Part shown: in pieces, positions 6,487 through 14,446 of the stretch
Layout: every line of letters begins with the position of its first letter
Position numbering within the stretch: position 1 is the stretch's first letter
Virus record (IMG/VR): IMGVR_UViG_3300042922_000556
Span: 1-38,798 of that record
Strand: one strand, 5' to 3'
From: a virus
DNA: 38,798 bases
Program-made: the position numbers and the translations under genes
The notes under the pieces: model-generated
Told to the model about the DNA's origin: nothing
The model's input: only the letters and a program-made list of their open reading frames with translations
The model's database searches: none

Positions 6487-6999
6487 TTGACAATAATTGA
6501 AGATACTAGACAGCAGATAGATAAACATAAAATCGAAAACGCCCAGCTCGAAAAGCTCGGGATTAAAATATTAAGAAGTAAGCTTCCGGTTGGTGATTAT
6601 GCCAACATGAAGAATTTATCAATCGTAATCGACAGCAAAAAAGACCTGCAGGAGTGTGTTGGTAACATATGCGGTAAAGAGCATGACCGATTCCGGAGAG
6701 AGTGTCAACTTGCTCAGGATAATGGAATAAAGCTTATTGTATTAGTGGAGCATGGTTGGGGAGTTAAATCCATCGATGATGTAGCTCTTTGGCATAACCC
6801 AAGAATAAATGCTTGGAACCGCTCGGTTAAAGCTATGCAGCGCAAATGCCAAAGTACCGCAGGTATGAGGCCGCCTACAAGCGGAGAAACATTATCCAAA
6901 GCAATGAAAACCATGCAGGATAAGTACGGAGTTGAGTTCATGTTTTGCAGTCGTGGTGATGCAGGGAAGAGAATAGTTGATATCTTAGGCGGTGAATAG
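6487..6999 (+). CDS. ERCC4-domain (XPF/MUS81-type) nuclease
   Basis: A 170-aa protein starting at TTG 6487 behind AAAGGAG. It keeps the ERCC4 pattern: EDTRQQ near residue 5, PVGDY near 35, a degenerate catalytic VIDSKKDLQE near 47 (ERK in XPF), and HDRFRRECQLAQ near 65. XPF-type domains cut branched DNA. Here a single domain without a tandem HhH suggests a small structure-specific nuclease for replication or recombination. The DSKK in place of ERK is seen in phage members of the family as far as known; activity is inferred. Confidence 0.75.
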   Translation: MTIIEDTRQQIDKHKIENAQLEKLGIKILRSKLPVGDYANMKNLSIVIDSKKDLQECVGNICGKEHDRFRRECQLAQDNGIKLIVLVEHGWGVKSIDDVALWHNPRINAWNRSVKAMQRKCQSTAGMRPPTSGETLSKAMKTMQDKYGVEFMFCSRGDAGKRIVDILGGE

Positions 7000-7002
7000 C
7001 CA

Positions 7003-7314
7003 ATGGCAAGTTATCGTCAAAGAATTACGATACAGAAACAGCATAAAGAGCTATTTATAAAACGGGATCCATTTACAAAAACAAAAAAAAATTATCGCTC
7101 TGAGACAAAGATATATATCACAAAAGCCATATCAATGTATAAGACAGCAGCGGCTTCTTTCGAGCCACTTTCAGACGAAGAGAAGATATGTAGAGATGAG
7201 ATATTAAAGTATACGATTGACCTTGAGATACTTGAACGGGGTACATACGAGGAGAGCAGGGAGGTGATTAAAAAATATGGAGGAATTATCGGTAAAACAA
7301 TACACGAAGGCTGA
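7003..7314 (+). CDS. Hypothetical protein
   Basis: A 103-aa, strongly basic N-terminal half (RQRITIQKQHKELFIKRD) and helical C-terminal half. It has a GGTGAA ribosome site ahead of ATG 7003 and overlaps the DUF927 gene by 38 bases, which suggests coupling. No family recognised; a helicase accessory role is a guess from position. Confidence 0.6.
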   Translation: MASYRQRITIQKQHKELFIKRDPFTKTKKNYRSETKIYITKAISMYKTAAASFEPLSDEEKICRDEILKYTIDLEILERGTYEESREVIKKYGGIIGKTIHEG

Positions 7315-9103
7315 TTTCAACACCGAAGAACCATACCGGGTATTGTTTTCCTTAAGAAATAATCGTTTTAAATACAACCAGGTATTCACCATATTAAAAG
7401 AGAATGCTTCCAGTGTCGGATTCAAGGATTTCGGCAGAATGCTTAAATCATATGCGGAGGAGCAAGCTGGTAAAGGAGTAATCATTGATAATGTTACTCA
7501 ATTTGATGGCCAGTTGATAGAATTAAAGACCGGTGAATGGTTGGCTGATGATTTCGCGGTTACCAGAAGAAATGAGCGTAATGGCGAGGATATCGCTTGC
7601 GTTCATCCTATCATGCCGGTGGAGTGTTTAAGTAATATCGATACCGGTACAGAAAAACTTCGGATTGCATTTAAAAAAGGTAAGTTCTGGAGAAACGAAA
7701 TTTATGAAAGACGTACGATTGCAAGTGCTAATAATATCCTTGAACTAGCCAATAATGGAGTAGCTGTTACCTCAGAAAATTCAAAATACTTGGTCCGATA
7801 CCTCCACGATATAGAGAACCTCAACTACGATGTTATCCCTCAACACAACTCAGTGGGTCGACTTGGTTGGACAAACAAGGGAGAATTTAGTCCCTATGTA
7901 GAGGATTTGATTTTTGATGGAAATAATGATTTTGAAAATATATATAAATCCATCAGATCCGAAGGAAGTTTTGATGAATGGCTCAAGGTTGCAAAGGAAG
8001 TGCGAGCAAGTGGTTCACCTTCCAAGATAATGCTGGCTGCAAGCTTTGCAAGCGTACTTCTTAAAATTCTTGGAAAGTTAAATTTTATAGTCCATTTCTG
8101 GGGAGGTTCAGAGGTTGGAAAATCTGTTTCGCAGATGCTTGCCATTTCGATATGGGCGGATCCTGGTGAAGAAGCTTATTTTCAAACATTCAACGGCACA
8201 CAGGTCGGAACTGAGTTATTAGCTGGATTTGTAAATAGTATGCCACTTGTTCTAGATGAATTTCAGTTAGTCAAAGATAAAAAAACGTTTGAAACTATCG
8301 TATATATGCTCTGTGAAGGCACTGGACGTATCAGAGGAAAGAAAACGGGAGGAATTCAAAAAACGCCAACATGGAAAAACTGTATTCTTACATCTGGAGA
8401 AGGTCCCATAACGAATAGTGCTTCTGGTGGCGGAGCGGTAAACCGAATTATTGAAATTGAATGTAAGGACAAACTGTTTATAGATATTCCTGCTGTTGCG
8501 GATATCGTCAGAAAGAATTATGGGCATGCCGGAAAAATATACATTATGCTATTGCGTAATGAGGCGGCAAAAGAAGAAGCCGAGAGGCTTTACAAGGAAT
8601 TTTATCATTCCTTTGGATCTGATGCGACCGAAAAACAATCAATGGCCGCAGCTGCTATTTTAACCGCTGATGCATTAGCTACAAAGTGGATATTTTGCGA
8701 TAATCATGCACTTAAGGTGGAGGATATTGAGAAGTATTTAAGTACAAAGGAGTCAATCGATACGAATTTGAGAGCATATGAATACTTTAGGGATATGATT
8801 ACCGCAAATCATTATAAGTTCGCTGCAAAAGGGAACATGCCCGTAGGGGAATGTTGGGGCAGTATATCCGGAGGAAAAATCAATGTTCTCAAGAGCATGT
8901 TTGAAAAGATATGCAGTGATGGAGGTTATGATTCCAAGGCTTTGTCTAGCTGGATGAAACAAAATGGATTTACGGAATCAGCAGCTGATCGCGCGTTTAA
9001 AAGTGTAAGTATAAACGGAATGAAAGCATGGTGCGTCAGTCTTAAAGAAGATGAAGCTGCATTTGAGCCGGTTAATCAACATAAAGTACCGTTTAAAACA
9101 TGA
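7277..9103 (+). CDS. DUF927-family replicative helicase-like ATPase
   Basis: A 608-aa protein. The DUF927 core shows SVGRLGW near residue 191, then Walker A GGSEVGKS at about 276-283 and Walker B PLVLDEFQ at about 322-329, followed by an arginine-containing sensor region (GGGAVNRIIEIE near 380). The N-terminal 140 residues and C-terminal helical part look like accessory domains. DUF927 proteins are superfamily III-type helicases found in phages and integrative elements. No primase motif is evident in the N-terminus. The iteron array begins right after its stop, which fits an origin-specific replication helicase. Confidence 0.85.
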   Translation: MEELSVKQYTKADFNTEEPYRVLFSLRNNRFKYNQVFTILKENASSVGFKDFGRMLKSYAEEQAGKGVIIDNVTQFDGQLIELKTGEWLADDFAVTRRNERNGEDIACVHPIMPVECLSNIDTGTEKLRIAFKKGKFWRNEIYERRTIASANNILELANNGVAVTSENSKYLVRYLHDIENLNYDVIPQHNSVGRLGWTNKGEFSPYVEDLIFDGNNDFENIYKSIRSEGSFDEWLKVAKEVRASGSPSKIMLAASFASVLLKILGKLNFIVHFWGGSEVGKSVSQMLAISIWADPGEEAYFQTFNGTQVGTELLAGFVNSMPLVLDEFQLVKDKKTFETIVYMLCEGTGRIRGKKTGGIQKTPTWKNCILTSGEGPITNSASGGGAVNRIIEIECKDKLFIDIPAVADIVRKNYGHAGKIYIMLLRNEAAKEEAERLYKEFYHSFGSDATEKQSMAAAAILTADALATKWIFCDNHALKVEDIEKYLSTKESIDTNLRAYEYFRDMITANHYKFAAKGNMPVGECWGSISGGKINVLKSMFEKICSDGGYDSKALSSWMKQNGFTESAADRAFKSVSINGMKAWCVSLKEDEAAFEPVNQHKVPFKT

Positions 9104-9366
9104 GGTAACCGAAAAGTACCGTTGTATTTCAAATTACGGTTACTGATAAAAGCTAGTAAAATCAATGGGTTGAGCCTTGCGGTAACCGTTTCACCGCGGT
9201 AACCGTGAAAAATATCAATCCCATATACATTAAATTAATAGAATAATTTTCTATACGCGCGTAAAAAATAACGGTTACTACGGTTACCGTACCAGTTTTG
9301 CCTTATAAATCAAGGCTTTGACGGTTGCCAAGCCAACGGTTACCGTACGGTTACCACGGTTACTGT
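9104..9366. repeat. Iteron array around an AT-rich core, candidate replication origin
   Basis: Ten copies of ACGGTTACC or close variants. Forward: 9136, 9271, 9280, 9321, 9336, 9347, 9356. Reverse (GGTAACCGT): 9104, 9181, 9198. The 9-bp core CGGTWACCG is itself a palindrome with a central W. The three rightmost copies start 9-11 bases apart, near one helical turn. Reverse copies lie left and forward copies right of an AT-rich stretch (9207-9270) that holds the palindrome TACGCGCGTA (9254-9263). A small hairpin (GCCTT/AAGGC, 9300-9316) sits in the right arm. No gene fits here. Behind a replicative helicase this most resembles an iteron origin; an operator array for the next operon is the alternative. 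Confidence 0.7.
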
Positions 9367-9382
9367 AAGGAGGTGCTTCATC

Positions 9383-9598
9383 ATGCCGGATAATGAGCGA
9401 GTCAGGCTAATATTTAAAGATACTTATAACTTTTATCTTAAGTGGAAGGATATTTCTAATCCGGAAGATTGGGTTATCCTGATGAAGGAAATGAAAGAGA
9501 TAGATCATCGGTATGATTGCGACCTATGCCGGCAGATACTTCTGGAGCTGGTTAAGGTGATTGAGAATGAGTTTAAAAGCAGGGAGGGAGTCAAGTGA
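9383..9598 (+). CDS. Hypothetical protein
   Basis: A 71-aa helical protein with an excellent AAGGAGGTG ribosome site. It has aromatic residues YNFYLKWKDIS and one CxxC (CDLC near residue 48), and ends four bases inside the next gene (GTGA overlap). It is the first gene after the iteron array. No family recognised, although similar short proteins are common in clostridial phages. Confidence 0.65.
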   Translation: MPDNERVRLIFKDTYNFYLKWKDISNPEDWVILMKEMKEIDHRYDCDLCRQILLELVKVIENEFKSREGVK

Positions 9599-11754
9599 GC
9601 GAGGAATTACAGGAGTTAATGGATAATAATCCGGAATGGTATAAAGATATTCTCCTGGTCGATGCGAAGGAGTTCATCCGAGCAAATATCAATTCGGCAT
9701 CCAGGAGTTTTGTAGCGATAGGATATTATCTCAAGTATATCCGGGATAATCAAATGTTTACCAAAGATGGGTACCAGAATATTTGGGAATTTGCTCAATC
9801 AGAGTTTGGTATTAGTAAATCATCTGCTAGTCGCTTTATAAATATCAATGATCGGTTTAGTAAAGATGGGAACTCTCCTATTCTTCTGGAACAGTATAAG
9901 GATTTCAACAGCAGTAAATTGTCCGAGATGTTAACCATGACAGATGAACAGATTGAGCAAGTAACTATTACAACAACGGTTGCTGAGATAAGAGAAATTA
10001 AGCAGCCGATTAAGGATGAAGTTGTTGCGACGTCGCAACAGGAACCGCAAAAAGAGATAGAACCACGAATTAGAAATGCAATAATCAGAGCCTACATTGA
10101 CGGATTTACCGACTGGAAAAAGAACAGCATTCGAATGGAATTTGCTTCCTCGAAAAGATTAGAGGACCGTATTGATTATCTAAAATCTTGCGTTGCATTT
10201 GGAAATACGTATTTAACTATTGAGGGTGAAGAGAAAAAGCTGTATCTGAGAAAATCCAGCGATGAAGAGCTTGAATTATCAGACTTTAATAACAGCTTTA
10301 TAGAATTTGCCCCAGGAATAACAAAATTTACTTTCACTTACGGTGAGATGGCTGGCATTGCCGATGGAATGCTGTATGGGTTAAAAACCGAACCGGAATC
10401 AGAAGAAGTAAAACTAATTGACGATCTCGATTTTACCGTCAGAACCTACAACTGTTTGAAGCGTGCCGGAGTCGATACGGTTGACAATCTATGTGAGCTA
10501 ACCGAAATCGAAGTAGAAATGATCCGTAACATTTCTCGGAAATGCGTCGATGAAATCAAGCTGAAATTATCCGAGATTGGTATGAAGCTGAAGACAGATA
10601 TCCCTGAAATTGTGAACGATATCGCTGGAATTGTGGATAATGAGCCTGAAATCGAGAATGATGTGGATGAAACCGAGGCTATGATAGAAGATGGATACTA
10701 TGACAAGTTGGCAGCATACTGGTGTCGAAGGGAAATGACGGTTGAGCTTTATGAATTGGCCAAGAGCCAAGAAGATGAAGACATTGATGTATTCAATCGA
10801 TATTTCAAAGAAAGATATGTCCATGAGTGCATAGCACCATCTTATAATCTTTCGAGATATGAAATTTCATTCGTGACCGATATGGATGGAATAAGTTTTA
10901 ACGATGCTGAAAAAACGAGATATTCATGGCAGCTACTAATTGATTTGGTATGCCAAGAAGCCGAGAATGAAACACCTGCATCAAAACCTACCAATCTTCA
11001 TGAAAATGATGAAGGACTTAAGAGACTTAGAGAAATCAGAAGAGAATTGAAAAGCGGAAAAAGGGTAACGAAATCTGTTGAAACCATACCGGAATACATA
11101 GGAACCGTTAGTGAAGTGGCTGAAAGTGTTATTGAAGAGCCAGAAACTATTACTGAACAGTTTGAAACTGTAGAAGCCGATATCATACAGATGGTACCGG
11201 AGACAGACGAGGATGAAGACGAGCCTGAGATAGTAGATCCGGAGTATTATACATACCAAGATGTTGATACCGAAATTGATAAGTTAATGGAATATCTTGA
11301 AGCGTTTCGCAAGAATAATGATACAGTGCCAGGAAGAAGAAAGGCGAAGATGCGCTTTGATGCAATCTGCCTTCTCAGCAAGGAAATGCAAAAACCTCCG
11401 GTAATCGAAGAGCCTGAACCAATACAACCGGAGTTGCCAATCCTGAAGAATAATGACCAGCGTAAAGATTGGGCTGATAATTATAGAGCCTGGAATGAAT
11501 GGTATTACGATGATCATATCGATTGTCATTATTACAAATATGACTTTCCTAACGGTGACAGACTTGTAGTTGATGAGTATAGGGATAGGGAACTTTATTG
11601 GAAGGCTGGGAAACATGATGAACAGCATTATCATCTGTTAAGAAAAGAAAAGTTAGCTTACGGAGATAGACGTACATACGAGGAAAGATACTCACATCAG
11701 ACTTCAAGCATGACAGAAATAGTTGATTATCTGAAAGATCTTCAGAAGAAATGA
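9595..11754 (+). CDS. Large phage protein with an RNA polymerase alpha-CTD-like domain
   Basis: 719 aa from GTG 9595. The N-terminus (residues about 25-120, with SRSFVAIGYYLKYIRD and FGISKSSASRFI) looks like an HTH/ParB-associated DNA-binding domain. Residues about 272-338 closely follow the bacterial RNA polymerase alpha C-terminal domain: DDLDFTVRTYNCLKRAGVDT, then the helix-hairpin-helix region RNISRKCVDEIKLKLSEIG. After that come acidic linkers (PETDEDEDEPEIVDPE) and a C-terminal domain rich in Trp and Tyr (residues about 620-719). Alpha-CTD binds UP-element DNA and activators, so the protein may redirect host polymerase or use the fold for DNA binding. It is placed directly after the origin-like array. 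Confidence 0.75.
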   Translation: MSEELQELMDNNPEWYKDILLVDAKEFIRANINSASRSFVAIGYYLKYIRDNQMFTKDGYQNIWEFAQSEFGISKSSASRFININDRFSKDGNSPILLEQYKDFNSSKLSEMLTMTDEQIEQVTITTTVAEIREIKQPIKDEVVATSQQEPQKEIEPRIRNAIIRAYIDGFTDWKKNSIRMEFASSKRLEDRIDYLKSCVAFGNTYLTIEGEEKKLYLRKSSDEELELSDFNNSFIEFAPGITKFTFTYGEMAGIADGMLYGLKTEPESEEVKLIDDLDFTVRTYNCLKRAGVDTVDNLCELTEIEVEMIRNISRKCVDEIKLKLSEIGMKLKTDIPEIVNDIAGIVDNEPEIENDVDETEAMIEDGYYDKLAAYWCRREMTVELYELAKSQEDEDIDVFNRYFKERYVHECIAPSYNLSRYEISFVTDMDGISFNDAEKTRYSWQLLIDLVCQEAENETPASKPTNLHENDEGLKRLREIRRELKSGKRVTKSVETIPEYIGTVSEVAESVIEEPETITEQFETVEADIIQMVPETDEDEDEPEIVDPEYYTYQDVDTEIDKLMEYLEAFRKNNDTVPGRRKAKMRFDAICLLSKEMQKPPVIEEPEPIQPELPILKNNDQRKDWADNYRAWNEWYYDDHIDCHYYKYDFPNGDRLVVDEYRDRELYWKAGKHDEQHYHLLRKEKLAYGDRRTYEERYSHQTSSMTEIVDYLKDLQKK

Positions 11755-11761
11755 GGCGCCT

Positions 11762-11935
11762 ATGGAATACGATAAAAAATTAATTCTTAAGGCTGTCAAT
11801 AAACGCTGTGATATCTGCAAGAATTTCATAACCGAGGAAGAAGCGAACAATTGTGAGCTCCATTATTCCAAGGCTTCAAGCAAGAGGGATATCTTTGTAC
11901 ATATCAAATGCTGGATCGAATCTTGGGGGGGGTAA
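11762..11935 (+). CDS. Small Cys/His-rich protein
   Basis: A 57-aa ORF with CDIC near residue 17, then C, H and C (NNCELHYSKASSKRD and KCW), a plausible single zinc site. It ends in a run of eight G that encodes the last GG. The ribosome site is weak (GAGGC). Too short for many callers; the Cys/His pattern supports it. Confidence 0.55.
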   Translation: MEYDKKLILKAVNKRCDICKNFITEEEANNCELHYSKASSKRDIFVHIKCWIESWGG

Positions 11936-11939
11936 AACA

Positions 11940-12188
11940 TTGAAAGAAAATTATTATGCATTACTGATTTGCATCCTTCGTCCGGATTTCACAATTGATC
12001 GTAGTACCGAATTTATGATTGATGGCAGGTTACGTAAGAATTTACCGAAGGGTGAAGGTATCGATGAAATGATCAGCATGAAACAACAGGGAATGACTTA
12101 CAAAGAAATCGGAGAAGTATTTGGATTATCTAAAGATGCGGTACATAAGAGAATTCAAAGGTTTAAGGAGGCGGTTAATTGTGGGTAA
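11940..12188 (+). CDS. HTH DNA-binding protein
   Basis: 82 aa from TTG 11940. Upstream is a run of eight G (11925-11932) that can act as a G-rich ribosome site through wobble pairing. The C-terminal part is a clear sigma-region-4/resolvase-like HTH (GMTYKEIGEVFGLSKDAVHK). The protein overlaps the next gene by eight bases. A longer reading from 11853 exists but lies inside the previous gene. Likely a transcription or replication regulator; the target is unknown. Confidence 0.65.
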   Translation: MKENYYALLICILRPDFTIDRSTEFMIDGRLRKNLPKGEGIDEMISMKQQGMTYKEIGEVFGLSKDAVHKRIQRFKEAVNCG

Positions 12189-13140
12189 GACAAGAAATTG
12201 GACACCGGAGGAAAAGATTTATCTGGAGGACAATTGGGGATCCATATCAATGCCGACCTTAATGTCTAAGCTGGGTCGAAACCATAATGCAATAATGGTT
12301 ATGGTGCAGAGACTTGGGCTGGGGCCATTCCTGGAAAATGGTGATTACCTAACATTAGAAAAGCTTCTCGAAGCCATTGGTTATACCGGAGGATCAGGTT
12401 ATCTGACGAAGAGCTGGATTAGTGATCGCAATTTTCCGGTGAAGTATAAACGAGTCAATGAAAACCGTTTCCGAGTTGTATGCATAGATGACTTCTGGAA
12501 GTGGGCTGAGAAGAATCAGTATTTACTTGATTTTTCACACTTCGAAGAAAATGCTTTAGGCAAAGAGCCACAATGGGTTAAGGAAAAGCGAAAGATAGAT
12601 TTTAGCCACAGGCAGAAGGTAAAGACGGATCCATGGACGCCGACTGAGGATGAAAAATTAAAGAGGTTGCTTAAACAGCAGAAGTACGGATACCAGGAAC
12701 TGTCAAAAATATTTGGTCGTACGTGTGGGGCTATACAGAGAAGATGTTGCGATCTGAAGATACCTGATAGACCATTGAAAGCCAACAATCATATTGAATG
12801 GAAGGATGATAAGCTTGAACTCCTGGGCGATATGATTAGAAAAGGATACCGATATCCAGCTATATCTGATGCGATTGAAAGATCCGACAAGGCAGTTCGA
12901 GGACTGGTATTCCGGTATTACCTGACGGAGAACCTGGATAAGGTTCGAGAATATATAGGAAAGTGTTCCTTCGGAGATAATAAGCCACCTAAAAAGATCG
13001 GCCAGTATAAACTGATGAATGGTGAAGAGCGTGCCGAGGTTCGGGAGCTACTTACTAGGCTGGCTGCCATCCTGAGGTTTGAATATAAACAGTTTTTCGA
13101 GGATGAGGATTACTGGCAAAAGGATATATGTCAGTTCTGA
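12181..13140 (+). CDS. SANT/Myb-like DNA-binding protein
   Basis: 319 aa from GTG 12181 behind AAGGAGG. It has three Myb/SANT-like helical units: NWTPEEKIYLEDNWG at residue 5, PWTPTEDEKLKRLLKQ near 150, and a third around EWKDDKLELLGD near 200. Each is followed by a recognition-like helix. A winged-helix-like stretch (SKSWISDRNFPVKYKRVN) lies between the first two. Such proteins are common in Firmicutes phages and are thought to regulate transcription. The reading frame stops at TGA 13138 but stays open beyond it with a zinc-ribbon sequence (next entry), so this may be the 5' part of a broken longer gene. Confidence 0.75.
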   Translation: MGKTRNWTPEEKIYLEDNWGSISMPTLMSKLGRNHNAIMVMVQRLGLGPFLENGDYLTLEKLLEAIGYTGGSGYLTKSWISDRNFPVKYKRVNENRFRVVCIDDFWKWAEKNQYLLDFSHFEENALGKEPQWVKEKRKIDFSHRQKVKTDPWTPTEDEKLKRLLKQQKYGYQELSKIFGRTCGAIQRRCCDLKIPDRPLKANNHIEWKDDKLELLGDMIRKGYRYPAISDAIERSDKAVRGLVFRYYLTENLDKVREYIGKCSFGDNKPPKKIGQYKLMNGEERAEVRELLTRLAAILRFEYKQFFEDEDYWQKDICQF

Positions 13141-13326
13141 GATGAATACTGCACTAAAAATGAGCATGACTGCGATAGCTGTACAAGCTTCCAGCGAATC
13201 CAACCGCAGTATTGTAAACGGTGTGGAGGTACGTTTTATGAAAGACATCCGGAGTTGATCTGCAAACGATGTAGGGAACAGAGAATTAAGCAGCACTTAA
13301 GAAAGAAAATGGCTTTGGCCAGATAA
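13141..13326 (+). pseudogene. Zinc-ribbon tail separated from the SANT/Myb gene by a TGA
   Basis: Sixty-one codons follow the TGA of the SANT/Myb gene in the same frame and contain three CxxC-type knuckles (CDSC, YCKRCG, ICKRC) and a basic end. There is no start codon or ribosome site at its beginning; the only in-frame candidates are a TTG at about 13255 and a late ATG, both too far in. The simplest reading is a TGG-to-TGA change (QFW would become QF-stop) that splits one gene. Stop readthrough is the alternative. An ATG at 13142 in another frame gives only 37 unremarkable residues. Confidence 0.6.
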
Positions 13327-13336
13327 GGAGGCACCC

Positions 13337-13633
13337 ATGGGAAAACGAAGAACAGACACCCTGCGCAGTCCATCGGAGATCAGGCAGGATAGTGAAAGGC
13401 ATTATAATGCATACATAAAAGAGGCGAAGAAGCAGCCTAGTTTGACACCGAAGAAGAGGAAGTCGATTTCGACTGAGAATTCACCCAGCGTGATCCTTCG
13501 AGATGTTACCGCAGGTGATACAAGGAAGTGCAGTCAGTGTGAATGCACAAATGATAAAGGATTTTGTGATAATTATTTCCTTTTCGCTGTGATGCGAGAA
13601 ATGTGTAGAAGGCCAGTTGAGGAGGTAGTATGA
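13337..13633 (+). CDS. Hypothetical protein with C-terminal Cys cluster
   Basis: A 98-aa protein with a basic N-terminal half (KKQPSLTPKKRKSISTEN) and a C-terminal cluster CSQCECTNDKGFC then C, which may bind zinc. AAGGAGG is well placed before ATG 13337. It overlaps the Dam gene by four bases. No family recognised. Confidence 0.65.
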   Translation: MGKRRTDTLRSPSEIRQDSERHYNAYIKEAKKQPSLTPKKRKSISTENSPSVILRDVTAGDTRKCSQCECTNDKGFCDNYFLFAVMREMCRRPVEEVV

Positions 13634-14400
13634 GAACATTATTAAGATATCCCGGTAGCAAGCAACGCATAGCTCCATGGATCATAGACCAGATGCCGGC
13701 TCATCATAGCTATCTTGAACCGTATGCTGGAGGCATTGCGGTACTGCTGAACAAGGAACCATCCAAGATAGAAACAATTAATGATCTGGATGATGATGTC
13801 GTGAACCTCTTCCGGGTGATCCGGACCAAGAAGGATGAACTAATCGAGATGATAGTTTATACACCATATGCTAGAGCGGAATATGACGGAGCCTTTCCGG
13901 AAAATTCAGATGAATTAACAGATGTTGAAAGAGCAAAGAACTTTCTTATTCGGTCTGGAATGGGTCATGGTTTCCGATTATGTGAGAAATGTGGATGGAA
14001 GAAAGACGTGTATGGACGAGAAGCAGCATATGCGGTCCGGTACTGGAATGACCTTCCGGAAGTAATCACGAATGTAGCGCAACGATTGAAGATGGTTCAG
14101 ATAGAACATAAGCCGGCAATTGAACTAATCAAGGCATTTAACCATTCCAACGTTCTGATTTATGGAGACCCGCCGTATGTGCTGTCTACTCGGAGCAGGA
14201 AGCAATACCGGCATGAAATGTCAGACCAAGATCATATCGAATTACTTGAGACTCTTTTGTTACATACCGGTCCGGTGATGTTATCCGGATATGATAATGA
14301 CATATACAACGATTACCTGAAGGGATGGAGAAAAATAAGCACTCCGGCCAGAGCTGAGAACTCATTGCCCCGGACCGAAGTATTGTGGATGAATTATTAG
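13630..14400 (+). CDS. D12-class N6-adenine DNA methyltransferase (Dam-like)
   Basis: 256 aa with the Dam-type motif order: RYPGSK at residues 6-11 (AdoMet/FxGxK region), LEPYAGG near 30, and the catalytic DPPY near 179. D12 enzymes methylate adenine, often at GATC, and in phages this usually protects against host restriction or marks origins. It overlaps the preceding gene and is the last plus-strand early gene before the accessory block. The recognition site cannot be told from sequence here. Confidence 0.92.
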   Translation: MRTLLRYPGSKQRIAPWIIDQMPAHHSYLEPYAGGIAVLLNKEPSKIETINDLDDDVVNLFRVIRTKKDELIEMIVYTPYARAEYDGAFPENSDELTDVERAKNFLIRSGMGHGFRLCEKCGWKKDVYGREAAYAVRYWNDLPEVITNVAQRLKMVQIEHKPAIELIKAFNHSNVLIYGDPPYVLSTRSRKQYRHEMSDQDHIELLETLLLHTGPVMLSGYDNDIYNDYLKGWRKISTPARAENSLPRTEVLWMNY

Positions 14401-14404
14401 GCAG

Positions 14405-14436
14405 AAATAAAAAGGGCTGCATTTAAAGACAGCCCC
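14405..14436 (-). terminator. Rho-independent terminator for the minus-strand secreted protein gene
   Basis: On the minus strand GGGCTG (from 14435) pairs with CAGCCC (ending at 14414) around a 10-base loop, followed by TTTTTATTT. It lies 11 bases past the stop of the minus-strand gene. The plus strand has no U-tract here. Confidence 0.75.
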
Positions 14437-14446
14437 AAAATAACAA

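Noticed and set aside
9104-9366. CRISPR-like array
   Set aside because: Repeat units are only 9 bp, occur in both orientations, and spacing is irregular; no cas genes are present.
13142-13255. ATG-started ORF of 37 codons after the SANT/Myb gene
   Set aside because: Its residues lack any pattern, while the other frame has three zinc knuckles over the same bases.
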